The position numbers were made by a program, and so were the translations under genes. Under the pieces are notes generated by a model. The model did no database searches. It was given only the letters and a program-made list of their open reading frames with translations, and was not told where the DNA came from. From the NCBI GenBank assembly GCA_026826555.1, contig JAKSZT010053764.1:34336555-34400554 (forward strand): DNA of 64,000 nucleotides, read 5' to 3'. Source of the DNA: Tolypeutes matacus. Taxonomy: Eukaryota; Chordata; Mammalia; Cingulata; Chlamyphoridae. Within the stretch, counting starts at the first letter, position 1; the number at the start of each line of letters is the position of its first letter. This document shows, in pieces, positions 47,052-59,365 of this stretch.

Positions 47052-47584
47052 TGTTTTGCTTTGCTAGCCTGATGGGATGCAATACACCAGAAACACGTTG
47101 GCTTTTACAATGGGGATTTATTAATTTATAAGTTTACAGGTCTGAGGCTGTGAAAATGTTCAAATCAAGGCTTCATCAAGTGATGCTTTTCTCCCCAAAG
47201 ACTGGCTATTGGTGATCCTGGACTCCTCTGTCAAATGGCAAGGCATATAGCAAGGCACATGGTGGCATCTGCTTGTCTCCTTTCTTGCCTGGGTTTCATT
47301 GATTCAACTTCTGGCTTCTTCTGGCTTTCTCTCTGCTTCTGTGGGTTTGTTGCTGTTTCTGTGGCCTTCTTTCTCTCTGTCTCTCTCTGTATTCATTTCA
47401 TTTATAAAGAACTTCAGTATGAGGATTAAGACCCACCTTGTTCACTGAAGTAATCTAATCAAAAGGCGCTTAGCTGGATCTAATCAAAAGTTCCTACCCT
47501 ACCTACAATAGGTTTACACCCACAGGAATGGATTAATTTAAGAATATAATTTTCTGGGACCAATAAAAGCCTCAAACTACCACA
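47052..47584 (-). mobile_element. MaLR-like solo LTR, minus (tandem, first)
   Basis: ATGGGGATTTATTAATTTAT near the + start, CATTTATAAAGAACTTCAGT (reverse TATA-like), GATTAAGACCCACCTTG, and CCACAGGAATGGATTAATTT to CTCAAACTACCACA. Ends in CA at 47584, one base from the next LTR. Confidence 0.75.
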
Positions 47585-47585
47585 A

Positions 47586-48008
47586 TGTGTTTAGTTTCCT
47601 ATGGCAAATACCATGCAAGGGGTTAGCATAAACAATGGGAATTTATTAGCTCATGGTTTTGAGATAGGAAAACGTCCAAATCAAGGCACCATCAAGGTAG
47701 TGTTTTCTTCCTGAAGACTGGCATTTTGGGGCTGGCTGCAGGTGATCTTTGGTCCTGGGCTCTGTCTCATGGCACTCAACATGGCGGCTTCTCCTGGCCT
47801 CTCCCTTCTCTTCTGGGTTCCATTGACCTTCAGCTTCTGACTTTCTCTCTTTCTATCTGAATTTCATTCTGCTTATAAAGGGTTTCAGTAATACGATTAA
47901 GACCCATCCTGATTGAATTGGGCCATACCTTAACTGAAGTAACATCCATAGGAATGGATTAAATTTAAGAGCATGTTTTTTCTGAGGGTACAGCTCTAAA
48001 CCATCACA
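47586..48008 (-). mobile_element. MaLR-like solo LTR, minus (tandem, second)
   Basis: TGTGTTTAGTTTCCTATGGC ... CTAAACCATCACA. Same order as its neighbour (AATGGGAATTTATTAGCTCA, CTGCTTATAAAGGGTTTCAG, GATTAAGACCCATCCTG) but clearly diverged from it. Confidence 0.75.
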
Positions 48009-49765
48009 CATGGGTTGTTAATAATTTTTTCCTTGTTATGTCTATATATGCATAAGCATATATATATATATATATATATTCTGAGAACTTTCTCTTAATC
48101 TCTCCCATATGAGTTATAATGCTATTCATGCTATCTCTGCCATTTCATTTTAGGGCAGCTTTTGGGAGGTAAAAATGAAGCTTCCTAAGGAGCTTAATGT
48201 GACACGTGGTGGATGATTCATTTTCAGATTCATAAAAGCACTGGGTGTTAAAATATTATTTTCCATTTGTCCTAGAGCTACAAGGCCTAGTTATACCTCA
48301 GTTGGATAAAATGACTCATGACCAAGATCAGATTAAGAAACTAGCCTCTGCAATTGTTGTTTCAGATGATAAATAAAATAATGATGAATGGGGATGAGAA
48401 AACAAAGAATTAATTTAAGATATTTATCTGGAAAAAAAACTTTGGGGCTGTTTAAAGGTCCAGAGTTGGGTAGGAGAGACTATTTGAAAAGACTATTGCA
48501 ATAAGAGAACACTGCAACCACAAGATCTTCAAGTGTCTCAAAGATAAGACAGAGAGGGCTTTTCTTTTAGAAGGAGTAGACCTGGCTTGAAATAATGGGT
48601 GTTGGGAGAGTGGGGGTGAGCAGGTGGGGACAATTGAGCAGGAAATGTTTTTCTTTGCAGACAGCCAATTCTCAGGAGGGGCCATAAGGGGGATTGTTTT
48701 GCATTTCAATACTCTTTTAAGGTTAGGGGTTAACTAAAGTTCAGGGGTCTGGGGGAAGGAGAGAAACCTGACTAAATTTTGGCCAGTTCAAGTTAGTGAG
48801 CAATTTATTCATATGGGGCAGTAGAGTTAAGCAGTTTAGCTCACCATTTATGAGGTGAAGAATGGAAATTTGGAGGATCTGCATCTGGCCTTGTCATAGG
48901 TAAATAAGGGGAGCATCTGCAAGTCTTATCAAAGTCATATGGGGAAGGGTGGTTTTATTGCAGTAAAACATTTCCTGGAACACAAAAATGGGGTATTTCT
49001 TAAACATCACTGTTTTTCAAGAGCACAGTTCTTGGGTGAAGTTCAGCATTGTCAGGGGTTACTAGCACATGGAATTTCCTACAAAAAATGGATCAGAATT
49101 CTAATGAATTGTGGGAGAAATAGTATTACCAAAAATCCAAGAGCCCATGCCTTAGAGAAATTCTTTTGACTGGTCAGGCTTTAAAACAACTCTTGATCCT
49201 CCCTATTTGCACATGTAAGAAACAAGTTGTAGAAATTGTAGTCTCCAAATGTTGCTTAATTCCCACATTCTACCTAAAATACAGTGGAGGATAATGGACA
49301 AGAAAGAACCTCTGAATGTTCTGAACCTATGTTCTCCATAAAACAATAAACAAGGGGTATCTCAAAGAATCTTGATCTAATTAAGGATCTTCCTCACCCT
49401 CAAATTCCTTCACAATTGCTATTGTAGGATAGCTTCCCTTTGTAAAAGGGTTTTCATCATGAGTGTCCTGTCTCTGTTCCACTCTTGCTTAAGGGTAAAT
49501 CTATTGCGAGTTTCATATAGCTTGTTCTTTTAGTGCATAGGCTACTGGACCATGAGAAGCTATATCTGGATATGAGCATAAGGACTGTGCAATTGCTGGA
49601 GAGCCTGGGTTTTGAGTTGGAGGGGCTAGAGTGGATTTTGGGTTGTCTCCCTTGGGGAAATGGGAAGTGAGTTCTGTGTTTGGGGAGAAGGGCATGGATA
49701 TTTGCTGACCACTAACAATGAAGATGACTAGCTTTCTACCATAGACTCATGTTCTACCATAGAGT
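48009..49765. other. Intergenic DNA with a TA microsatellite
   Basis: (TA)n at about 48057-48080. The following 1.7 kb was not recognised; the plus ORF at 48939-49169 (76 codons) is unassigned. Confidence 0.45.
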
Positions 49766-49769
49766 TGGG

Positions 49770-50085
49770 CTGTTGCTGAAAAGTTACTTCTCAGTCAGGG
49801 ACTCTTATTCCCAGAACACTCTTTGCATAAAACTTGACTTATGTGACTAGTTCTAACCAATGGGATGTGAGTGAAGTAATGTGCTCCCCTTCCAGACCAT
49901 TCCAGGTTTGCATAAGCAAACCTCTCTATACTTGGTCTTCTCCCCTCATCTGCTGGCTAAATGCCAAAGGCTGACATGCTTTCAAAAGCATCTTGGTGAA
50001 GATGGTTTCTGCCTGCATGAAGCAGAGTCTTCCACACTAGCCCATCACAATTAGACTTTATGTGATTGAAGAATAAACATATATA
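49770..50085 (+). mobile_element. Old MaLR/MLT1-like LTR fragment
   Basis: TTCTAACCAATGGGATGTGA, CTCATCTGCTGGCTAAATGC and GACTTTATGTGATTGAAGAA TAAAC are in the order of a known mammalian LTR class with 'CCAATGGGATGTGAG' and 'CTGGCTGGATGC' blocks. The AATAAA is retained. Confidence 0.55.
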
Positions 50086-50445
50086 AGATAATATTGGCTC
50101 ATGATAATCTCAATTTCTGTCTGTCAGTAAGTGCTGGACATTGGATAAATACTTTCCATTTTTTGGAGGGGAAGACAAAATGTGTGAGTCTTTCTATTAT
50201 GTGAAAGATTTTTCTCATGCATAAAGTAGAGACATATATTATTAAGAAACAAAAGAAAATGGAAATTCCTTAGTGTAGACTTTATGAGAAATCTACTTTC
50301 GGCATGATTTTTCTGTAACCCTACAACTGCTCTAATAAAAAAAAAATTAAATAGTAAAAGCAAATAGTTGATACTCAGGAGAAATTTACTTATTATCTAA
50401 AATGTCAGTATATAATCTTCATAAGAAAAAAAAACCTCTTGTCTA

Positions 50446-50653
50446 GGGGAAGCGGCTGTGGCTCAATCAGTAGGGCTCCCGTTTGCCATATGGGAGGCCC
50501 CGGGTTCGGTTCCCGGCGAGGCCTCCTGGTGAAGGCAGGCCCGCCCGCACGGCATGGTTGGCTGACCCAGCGAGCACAGGCAGCAGGGGGGGGATAAATG
50601 AATAAATAAATAAAATCTTAAAAAAAAAAAAAAAAAAAAACAAACAACAACAA
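50446..50653 (+). mobile_element. DAS-SINE
   Basis: Head GGGAAGCGGCTGTGGCTCAA with Pol III A and B boxes (GGGTTCGGTTCCC), body, AAATAAATAAAATCTT and poly(A). Duplication: A(9)CCTCTTGTCTA at 50426-50445 and 50654-50673. Very similar to the 8811 copy; a young insertion. Confidence 0.93.
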
Positions 50654-50794
50654 AAAAAAAAACCTCTTGTCTATAATATTTTTTTTTTAATAAAGCATAG
50701 CAATTTACTCCCAGTGTCCAACACTTAAAAACAAATGAAACAAAACTAGCTGTTTTGTCTATGTAGGCAGATGACAGAAGAAGGGAAAGGGCAT

Positions 50795-50955
50795 AATATT
50801 TATCCAGAATATGCTTAGGGCAAATGCTTTAGTGACATCTCCTTTAAGCATCACCAAAACTATACAGATGAGAAAAATCTAAGCTCAGAAAAGTTAGTAA
50901 CTTGCTCAAGATCAAAATGTGACTAAATAGGTATCAATATTCAAACCTAGATACA
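50795..50955 (-). repeat. MIR SINE fragment, minus
   Basis: ACTATACAGATGAGAAAAAT, AACTTGCTCAAGATCAAAAT and ATTCAAACCTAGATACATTA in minus MIR order. Confidence 0.65.
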
Positions 50956-51089
50956 TTAGAATGTTTGACTACAGCTTCCAGCTAAAAATTTTCAGCTATA
51001 ATATAAACCTATTTCTCCATCATCATCACATAGTCATCATCATCATTTACATAATTATTACGACTATCATCATTATTGTTTTCACCCCA

Positions 51090-51345
51090 TCTAGCATTCA
51101 TGGTGCACCTACTATATGAGCAGAACTGGGCTAGGTGCTTGTATGTACTCTCATTAACCCTCATAACCAATCTCATTTTTGTTCCACTTGGTATCTGCTG
51201 AACTTCTATTGTGTGGCAAATACTGGGCCAGGTGTTTGGCATAGATTATCTTGTGCTTTCACAAAACTGAAGTAGTTATTCCTATTTTACTGAAGAATAA
51301 TTCAGGCTTGGAGAGTTTAAGAAATTAAACAGAGTTCACACAGAC
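51090..51345 (-). repeat. Two MIR-class fragments, minus, side by side
   Basis: GTGCACCTACTATATGAGCA plus GGGCTAGGTGCTTGTATGTA (first), then CTATTGTGTGGCAAATACTG GGCCAGGTGTTTGGCATAGA and AGTAGTTATTCCTATTTTAC (second). Two 'gccaggcactgtgctagg' heads show two insertions. A (CAT)n-rich stretch lies just upstream at 51018-51075. Confidence 0.7.
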
Positions 51346-51409
51346 CATATGTAGCCAAGAAAGCATTAAAACTTCTCAATATATGCAGTACATCATGTTT
51401 CTTCAGAAA

Positions 51410-51505
51410 TAATTAGCATATATTGCTTCATTTGATCCCCATAATGATTATTAATATCGGTTATTTTTACAGGTGAAAAACATTGCGTCACAGAGAAGCA
51501 AGTTT
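51410..51505 (-). repeat. MIR-class fragment, minus
   Basis: TTGATCCCCATAATGATTAT and TTTTTACAGGTGAAAAACAT fit a third minus-strand MIR-type piece. Confidence 0.45.
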
Positions 51506-53837
51506 CAAAATGTCTTGGTGGAGGAGCTTGAGCTTGAACATGTCTCTTATTCCAGTGCTTTTTCCATCACTTCACAGGCCTACTTTCAATGACAGCTTTC
51601 ACTTGAATAATGGTATTCCATATTTCATATACATGTGGAAAAGATATCTAAAAAGTCCCATTGATAAGAATTTTGAAGTTGAGCTTCACTTCACTGGTTT
51701 TTGAGGAGATACCTCTGTGAAGACGGACCATTTTACTACCTTTCTATAACAGGACAGGTAGCTAAGTTTAATATTTTAATGATTTTTGGAAGGAGTTTTG
51801 TTTATTAGAGTTAATTAATTTTGCACAGATGTGAAAGGGTGAAGATAAAGTAAACATTAAACATGAAAAAAGAGAAACATGCTTTTCAATCTCATCAAGA
51901 TCCATTTTTCTTTTTGTTACATGACTCTGGTTGTTCACAACCATATTCCATGGTCTGTTACCTGCAGAATAGAAGTGGGCTATCGGATAACATATAAGAC
52001 TAACGAGCAGGGATATAAGGGTTTTGAGGGCTCCAGCCCACATTTGTTCTCAACCATTCCTGAAACAAAAAGTTGCTTCCTCAAATTGATACTTACAGTT
52101 GTATACTGAAATTCCCTATAATGCCAATCAGCATAGGGACAGAATTTGAGAGGTGGGCAATTATGCATCTTTCTTAGTATTATATATGAATGTGAATTTG
52201 CAGATGAAGATTCTGAACCAAGTAGGGCTCTCCCTGCTTCCCCAAGGTTGGGAAGGTTGGGAAGAAGAATCAACTTAAAGTTACTTTTTAGAACTGTAGG
52301 AATAGGGCATGCTAATGATAAATTTTTGGAAGGCTGCTGGCTGTAGGTTTAATCCCTCTGTGTATCTGTTTGCAATGCATAGTTACTATGCATTCCCAAA
52401 CAGAGGCATGTCAGTCCAGTGGTATAAATCGACTATGTTAAGTCCAGAAAGTACTCTTCTTGCTGGCCAGCAAAGCCCACAATCTCTGGAAGTGTTAAAA
52501 ATGTTGACAGTACAGCAAAAATTCTGGGACAAATGATTCCCCATCAGAGCATATTTGTACTAATTTCATGGCCCCTCCCATGAAATGGAAAATGTGACCA
52601 TCTGACATTTTTTTCTTAGCCTATGCCTCATAGTAGGAGGGTATAAAGAGGGGGATGAACATTGTGCATAGGGGCAGGGAAGAGATAGAGGAGGAGCACA
52701 ACAAAAAGGCAGCCCACAGTCTGGAGTGGGAATGCCACACATTCGCAGGTAAAGCATTATTGAATATTTCCAGCCCCGTAAATGCTGCCATTAATCACTT
52801 CCAAATTAACCTGATGTGAGCTAAATTATTGCAAGTTCCTGTATAAATTAAATCATTATTAGTTCCAGGCTTTTTTCTTTTTGATACAGGCTGAGGAGGA
52901 AGGGATAGGGAGGCCTACTGGTTTCAATTTATGAAAGAGGGTTTGGGGGAGAAAAGATTTTTTTCTTGATTACAAGAGCAAAACCACTTCACAGTATAAT
53001 ATCACAATAATTGTAGCCATATATCATAACATGTCATAAGTCCAGGACAAAGCTCAGCCGCCTTTTGTAACAGCAGCCAAGAAAGCAAGTAAAGGAGTGA
53101 ATGAGGTAATGGATTTCTTTCCCCTTATTCCACTAGAGAGCAGTGTTCTTTTGTACAAATCAGGTAGGTTGTTTTCTGTTAAGAAAGTTGGTGAGAATCT
53201 TCTACATAAGAGAGCTTTTATTAGCAAGAGAAATGCCTCTCCTTTGCTGTAAAGATATGCATTCCAAATAAAAGGTGAAGATAGTATTTTCCTACAAAAG
53301 TCACTCTTGTTGAAGTAGGTGTACTTCTGATGCTATCTTCTTTTCACATTGAAAAGTGTTGGCTACTTAAAGACATGCTATGCTTTAGCATAGTTGAAGC
53401 TTTTCAGACAGCAATCTTCTGCCAAAATAGATCTGTCAGTAATCAAGAATTACTTACTTTATGGATAAAGGAAAGATATTAATGAACAACAAGAAAAATT
53501 CTAAAACAATTCGGGAGACAATAAACAATTTTGTCAAGTAAAGGCAGATAAAAGGAAGAATGAAGAGAAGGGAGGTAAGTTTTTTACTGAAAATTTTACC
53601 TAACTCCTTTTCTTTTTATTTTTAACTGATTATACTGCTAGTACCTTTATTGCTATTGCTGAGAACAGCAAGTGTGCATGATAGATATTTGTCTGCTTCT
53701 CTAGGAGAAAATATTCTGCCATAGGCAGTTTGGCTACAACTTCTTGATGGATCACTTGACATGTCAAGAAGCCCCTAGGCCAAAGCTAACAATAGCTGAA
53801 AGTTACCTCTTCTTTTCATATGTATAAATATATTTCT
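51506..53837. other. Unique stretch, possible conserved non-coding element
   Basis: No repeat was recognised. 52775-52870 is dense in TAAT-type motifs (ATTAATCACTTCC, AAATTAACCTGATG, TAAATTAAATCATTATTAG). Small ORFs at 51483-52536 overlap in both strands and are unassigned. Confidence 0.4.
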
Positions 53838-53985
53838 TTTTTTTTTTTTTTTTTTATTTTTGGGGAAAAAAAAAAATTCTCACAATACATACAAACATTT
53901 GTAAAATGATATATAAATATATATGCATATATGTGTATTTGTTTACAAAAATGTTATTTTTTATATATATATATACATATATTTT
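53838..53985 (-). mobile_element. R1 retroposon 3' end, minus
   Basis: A T tract (53838-53856), then TTCTCACAATACATACAAAC and AATATATATGCATATATGTG to TTACAAAAATGTTATTTTTT. This is the reverse complement of 35431-35530. 5'-truncated. Confidence 0.75.
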
Positions 53986-53999
53986 AAGAGGTGCTTAGA

Positions 54000-54738
54000 T
54001 TACCTAAAATAATATATTTCTAACCCTTTGGTTTCAAGCACATGGAAACAGGCATAGCAAATCCAGGGAGTTTATGTGTATGTATGCATGTAACTGATTG
54101 CCTTTCTTGTTCAATAAGAATTAAATTACTGGGTAATTTTGGTTTCTTCTAGAAGGAAATGAATATGTTCTTAAGTGTTTAGAATCACTAGAGAGCCTTT
54201 TAGGCATTCCTGGATACAAATCCTTGTCATCTTAAGTGTGGTTTCCTTATGAATTCAGCCCTAATTTTCTCCATTTGCTCTTCTTATTCTTCTTATTTTT
54301 CTGATACAACACATTACTTTGTTATTTCCTTTTCCTAAATACACTGAACAATATAGCTGTAGGCAAAAATATATTGGGAGAAAAATAAATGGGGAAAAAT
54401 CTGAGGCCTGACAGAAAACAATAGGAAAGGATCTTCAGGGTATTCACCTTGTTAATTTAGAGAAATTGAGCATAAAACGTGTCAAGTTTGACATCAGCAG
54501 ATCTTTGGATTTATTTGGGCCTGTTCATCTCTGCCAGTTCATCTTTGCTGCACTGACACAGTAGATATAGGGAATTCAATATTCCCTGACCAAAATAAAC
54601 TTAAGCTTCCTGAATTACAAATCCAAGTATTTTGAAGAACAGTGCTTCCCGTAAGATCTGGCAAATAGGTCATGCTGAATAAACAGGAGTGAATACATGA
54701 ATGACTGAATGGAAAAAGGAAGCAGTAAATCTCTCCAT
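54000..54738. other. Intergenic DNA, nothing recognised
   Basis: Unique-looking and AT-rich. Confidence 0.4.
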
Positions 54739-54751
54739 CCCAATCTGTTTT

Positions 54752-54865
54752 TTATTTTTTTAATTTTATTTTTTTATTTTACCAGGAGGTCCCAGGGATC
54801 GAACCCAGATCCCTCCATATGGGAGACAGATGCCCAACCATTTGAGCCACATCCGCCCCCAAGCA
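54752..54865 (-). mobile_element. tRNA-derived SINE, minus (short, older subfamily)
   Basis: On the minus strand: GGGGGCGGATGTGGCTCAAA (A box), CCATATGGAGGGATCTGGGT TCGATCCCTGG (B box), CTCCTGGTAAAA, then A/T-rich tail. Duplication CCCAATCTGTTTT at 54739-54751 and 54866-54878. It shares the tRNA-like plan of the DAS-SINE but has a different head and no long body. Confidence 0.88.
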
Positions 54866-55009
54866 CCCAATCTGTTTTAATGCCAAATGCTTAGGATTCA
54901 GCTACAATAAGAACTTATATCATAAAAACCGACAAATCGATTAATTAGACATCAAGAATAGTTTAGAGCCCTTCATGAAGGCTGTTTAAACAGATACTCC
55001 TGAATGGGA

Positions 55010-55165
55010 ATCATATTTCTACCATATATTCTATGGGTCACCTCAGGCAGGGCTATCTGAACCTCAGCTTCAGCATTTATATAAATGGTAATAATGCTTG
55101 CTTTTCAAAATTGTGTGGACAATTGATAACTACCTGCTTTGCTCATAACAGACACTTGAAAATAG
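55010..55165 (+). repeat. MIR SINE fragment
   Basis: GGGTCACCTCAGGCAGGGCT, GAACCTCAGCTTCAGCATTT and ATAAATGGTAATAATGCTTG in plus MIR order. Confidence 0.55.
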
Positions 55166-57329
55166 GAGAAAATACTTCTAAGTAAATGAGGTCACCTATC
55201 CAGAAGCATAAGCATCATTTTTAAATGAAATATTTTTATTAGGTCAAATTATTTTAATAATCTAGGGAAAATGCTACAATAATGTAAGTTCTTGACCCCA
55301 AACATATTTTGTACTGTCCTGTCTAGACATGTCAACTAAAAAGATAATTAAGTGAACTATCTGATTTGAAACCTCTCGAATATCTCAGCCCTACAGTAGG
55401 GAAGAACCCAGAGTTTGAGAAGTTTTTTGGTCTTGGAATCAATGCTTTGAAAGGTACTTTAACAAACTGTAAATGTGTATACCCAGTAGGGAGGGCAAGT
55501 TGGCAATATATTCAAAGTGTTAGAAGTATTCATAAGCTTTGAGGTAGTAATTGTATTCCAAGGAATCCATTGCAGAGAAATGAGAGGTATGCATTCGAAG
55601 ATTATGTACAAGGCTGTTCATAACATTTTTTATAATAATGAAAAGTGGATATAATTTAAATATGTAACAACAGAAAAGATTCAAATAATGGTTAATGACA
55701 TGGAAAATGCTCAAATATAAAAGTAAAAAATGATATAAAACTGAATTTACAACATGATGCCAAATTTGTAAAGTATTTCATATAATTTTTATTCAATGTT
55801 TCAAATAGTCAACCAAAATATTGTCAAAGCATAAAAAGTTAAGACAAATGATTTACAAGTTTAAGAATAAAATACACTTTCTCTTTTCTCTATTTATATC
55901 ATAAGCTCAAATTAATAATTATGAGAAAGGAATGATACAGTCCATATTTTTATAAAGTTATAATTCCCTTCTTCACACATTTTGGTGTTCTTCAAATTGT
56001 AACCTAAGTTCCTGTAACATTTATTAACATAAAACAAAACAATAAATGATTTTAACTATAGACAGTGCAACTGAAGATATTGCCTTTTACTTTGCACCAC
56101 CACATTTCAGGAATTTGGGGCATGTTGGCAAATTTTAGGATGGGCCTGAATTACTTCCACTGGCACTGTGACTAAAGTTTCCAAGAAGATAAACCATGCT
56201 GTGATTAAATTTATGTGGGTATATCTTACCAGCAATGGTTTACTTGCAAGGATGATGCTCACCAGCTATTTGGAACATAGTAAAATGTAAATGAAGGAAC
56301 AGGAGGTAGGTACATTTAGTCACACTCAGAGACCCTGACTCAAATCTAGCCTTACCCAATGCTTTAGAATTACAGTTGTAGGCATAACATGGACAAGCCA
56401 CTTCACAGAACTATGTAACACATTTGGGATCCTTTTAAAAAGAAAAAAAAATGGCATTCTTCTCCATTTCTGTACAGATTTGATATCCTGAAGACTTATA
56501 GCAGCTACCAGTAAAGAAATTGTGGGCTTGGTTTATCAATGGAGGACGCTTTGCACTTGAACCAGCAGCCACAGGCAAGAATATTGCTATTTCTAACAGA
56601 GCAAATCCATGAAGCAGAGTGCCTTAAACAAAGTGAACTTTTCTTTTAATACACATGAGGTACCCATTGGGTACTCCCAAATAAAATGTGGAGGGAAGTG
56701 TTTTGTATGCAGTTGGCATTTCTGAGCAAGAAAAAGAGGACAGAGCCAAGGAAATAAAATGTGTTTTTATACTATTTCCTTGGAAGCTATTTATTTCCAG
56801 ATCAAAAGCTCAAGTTGTTTACCGAATCAAAATTTTCAAACTGTCACACCTATGGGGACAGTGAACTGGATCAAAGTCCTCAGGGATGATCCTGAGCAAA
56901 ACTGATGCTGAATTGGATTTATAAAGAAAGCTGCTATGAATAAAAACAAAGTAGAAGAGTGCTAGCCTCAATATTGTATGGAATGTAGAAGAAAGGACAG
57001 TATATTTTAACATATTCACAAGTATACATGGCTAATGTCTTCTGTGGAAAAGTTTTGTTATATACATACACCATCAGGGCCCATTTGAGCCAGTTTTGAT
57101 TTTTGAGTTTCTTTTTCTGAACAGTTCTATTTGTAAGTATTAATATTTTGTGACTTTTATTCATTCTTAGGGTTCTTCCATTAAAAAAAAAAAAATCACT
57201 TTTTTTTAAATCAAACTGGAATAAAAGTATCTTGCAAGCATCTTAAGGATCCACTGGGCCTTTAATAGATGTTATACATTATGGTATCTTAGTGATTTAT
57301 TTTTAGTAATAATAAACGTATTTTTAGAG
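55166..57329. other. Unique intergenic stretch
   Basis: AT-rich, with no repeat or gene recognised. Minus ORFs at 56819-57164 overlap each other and have no family features. Confidence 0.45.
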
Positions 57330-58745
57330 AAAATTTATATTTACAGAAAAAATTACACTGAAAATATAGGGAATTCCCATACCCCCCCACACACAGTTTT
57401 CTATCTCATTAACATCTTACATTAGTGCGGTACATTTGTTACACTTGATATATCAATATTGAAGTGTTGCTAATGACCAAAGTCAATAATTTACATTATA
57501 GCTTACACTTTGTGCTGTAGTTTTATAGGCTTTGACAAACGTATAATGTCATGTATCTGTCACTGCAGTTTCATACAGAACAATTTCACTGCTCTAAAAA
57601 TACCCTGTGTTCCACTTATTCATCCCTCTCCCTCTCATCTGAACTCCTGGCAACCACTATCTTTATATGAATATTACAAGTTATTAACACAAGATAATAA
57701 CTATAATAAAAATAAGTCTACTTTGGCCCGTGATTACTCTCCTCCCTTTATGTTTGTTCATTCTTCATTCTTGAGGGATTTGGGATGATATCCACTCTGA
57801 CTTCTTCAGGCTGAGAGGGAACTTAGACGTTATGGGGCAGATGGAAGGAATTGTTTTGCTTGCAGTTGTACATACTTTGTTTTTTGGGGTGAGACTTGTC
57901 CATCATCATCATTTTGTTGGTTGTCCAGGGCAAGCCAAGAGAACTGGAGAGTAGGAGTTGGCCACAACTCTGCTGGGATTCAGGGCTCAACTGGCATATG
58001 AATAATCTGAAGATTTAAGTCTCTGAGAGATATATTTAGCAGGTATATTGAAAATTATAGGTTCTCATAAAAGGAATAGAAGAATCATGAGTAGGGGAAT
58101 TATAAATGAGTATAACCATGTTTTATTGGGGAAATAGAGTATCTTATATTCCTAAATACAGCTGGCCAAGGGGTTATTGATTTCATGAGGCTATGCGGCT
58201 TGCCTATGTTGTTCGGTTGTCTCAGGAGCCCTCAGGAGCACTTTTATTTGAGGCTTTGTTTACTGTGGCAGTTAGTGAAATCTGCCTGAGACCTGCATAA
58301 GTGTTACCTCCAGAATGACCTCCCAACTCACTTTGAAATATCTTTAAACATCTCTTTTATTTAGTGTTTCCCCTTTTTGGTTAAGTTCTTTTTTAAAATG
58401 CATCACTGATTAGTGCCTGGTAATAATCCCTTAGTGCCAGGGAGACTCATCTCTGAGAGTCATGTCCCACATCAGGCAGAAGGTAGTGAGTTTATTTGCT
58501 GAGTTTGACTTAGAGAGAGGTAACATTTAAGTAACAAGGAGATTTTCAGGAGGTAAATTACTAGGCATTAATTATAATTAGGCAAAATTTCATTTTTACA
58601 GGAAGAAGGTTTGTAAGTACAAGCATTAAGATCAAGAGCTTGGCAAATTGGCCTGTTTTCTTGTATTAGGCACAGCTTATATAGCAGAGATTTTTGTCGT
58701 TTGAGAAAGTAGCATGACTTCTCCAGGATGGAATTTTAACTATAT
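57330..58745 (-). mobile_element. R2 retroposon, copy C (most complete)
   Basis: On the minus strand it ends in an L1MB-like 3' end (reverse of TTAGTGCGGTACATTTGTTA). The body covers both copy A (57330-58150) and copy B (58200-58745) without interruption, so it defines the order of the element, at least 1.4 kb. No coding sequence was seen. The family name is unknown to me. Confidence 0.65.
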
Positions 58746-59365
58746 CTTAATGGTCAGATAAGAGTGTCTACAGGGAGCTCTTCAAAGTTCTCATTCAAAG
58801 CACCCCTTCTCACAACTCCACATGAGAATCGATTTCAGGTCCTTGTATATAGAACAAAACCTACTTAATCAAAGACCTAGAGACCTTTCTATCCCTTCTA
58901 AATTAGTGATCTCATGGATATTGTTTTACAACTTATGGAAAATCCTGTGATGATACTTCTGGTAAACAGGAGGTTGGCAACAAACAGAAATATACCTCCT
59001 CAAATAGGCAAACTAGAGGAAATTTGCCAACTTGTCAATAACTCTGTACCAAGAAGAATCTGGTATGTTGGAGGGCTCTGGCAAATGAGCATTCTACTGC
59101 CAGGACAAGCACTTGCCACATGAAACTTAGGCTTTAAAAAGCTCTCCTGTCCTATTTCTGATCCAAATTTCAGCACCAGTTTTTTCCATTTCACTTTTTT
59201 GGACTGAAGTATGTAAAGGAACCAGTGTCCAGAGGCAGGTGACATATTCCTTACCTTGCTGCTATCCATCCTTAATTTCTTCATTCATAACCTCACTTAA
59301 AAGATCAAAATTCCCAGTACTCTAAAGATTCCTGCCCTCATACCTTATGGCACTGGCAAAGACTC
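58746..59365. other. Unassigned; possibly retrocopied FAM136A 3' UTR
   Basis: Lies just downstream (minus sense) of the FAM136A pseudogene stop. No poly(A) tract directly follows that stop, so the retrocopy 3' UTR may extend here. The ORFs at 58914-59284 are unassigned. Confidence 0.35.

Noticed and set aside
47052..48008. A complete provirus with two LTRs
   Set aside because: No internal region lies between them and they are too different to be a pair from one integration.
50446..50520. A functional tRNA gene
   Set aside because: The tRNA-like head belongs to a DAS-SINE with body, poly(A) and target-site duplication; no complete cloverleaf and acceptor end is present.
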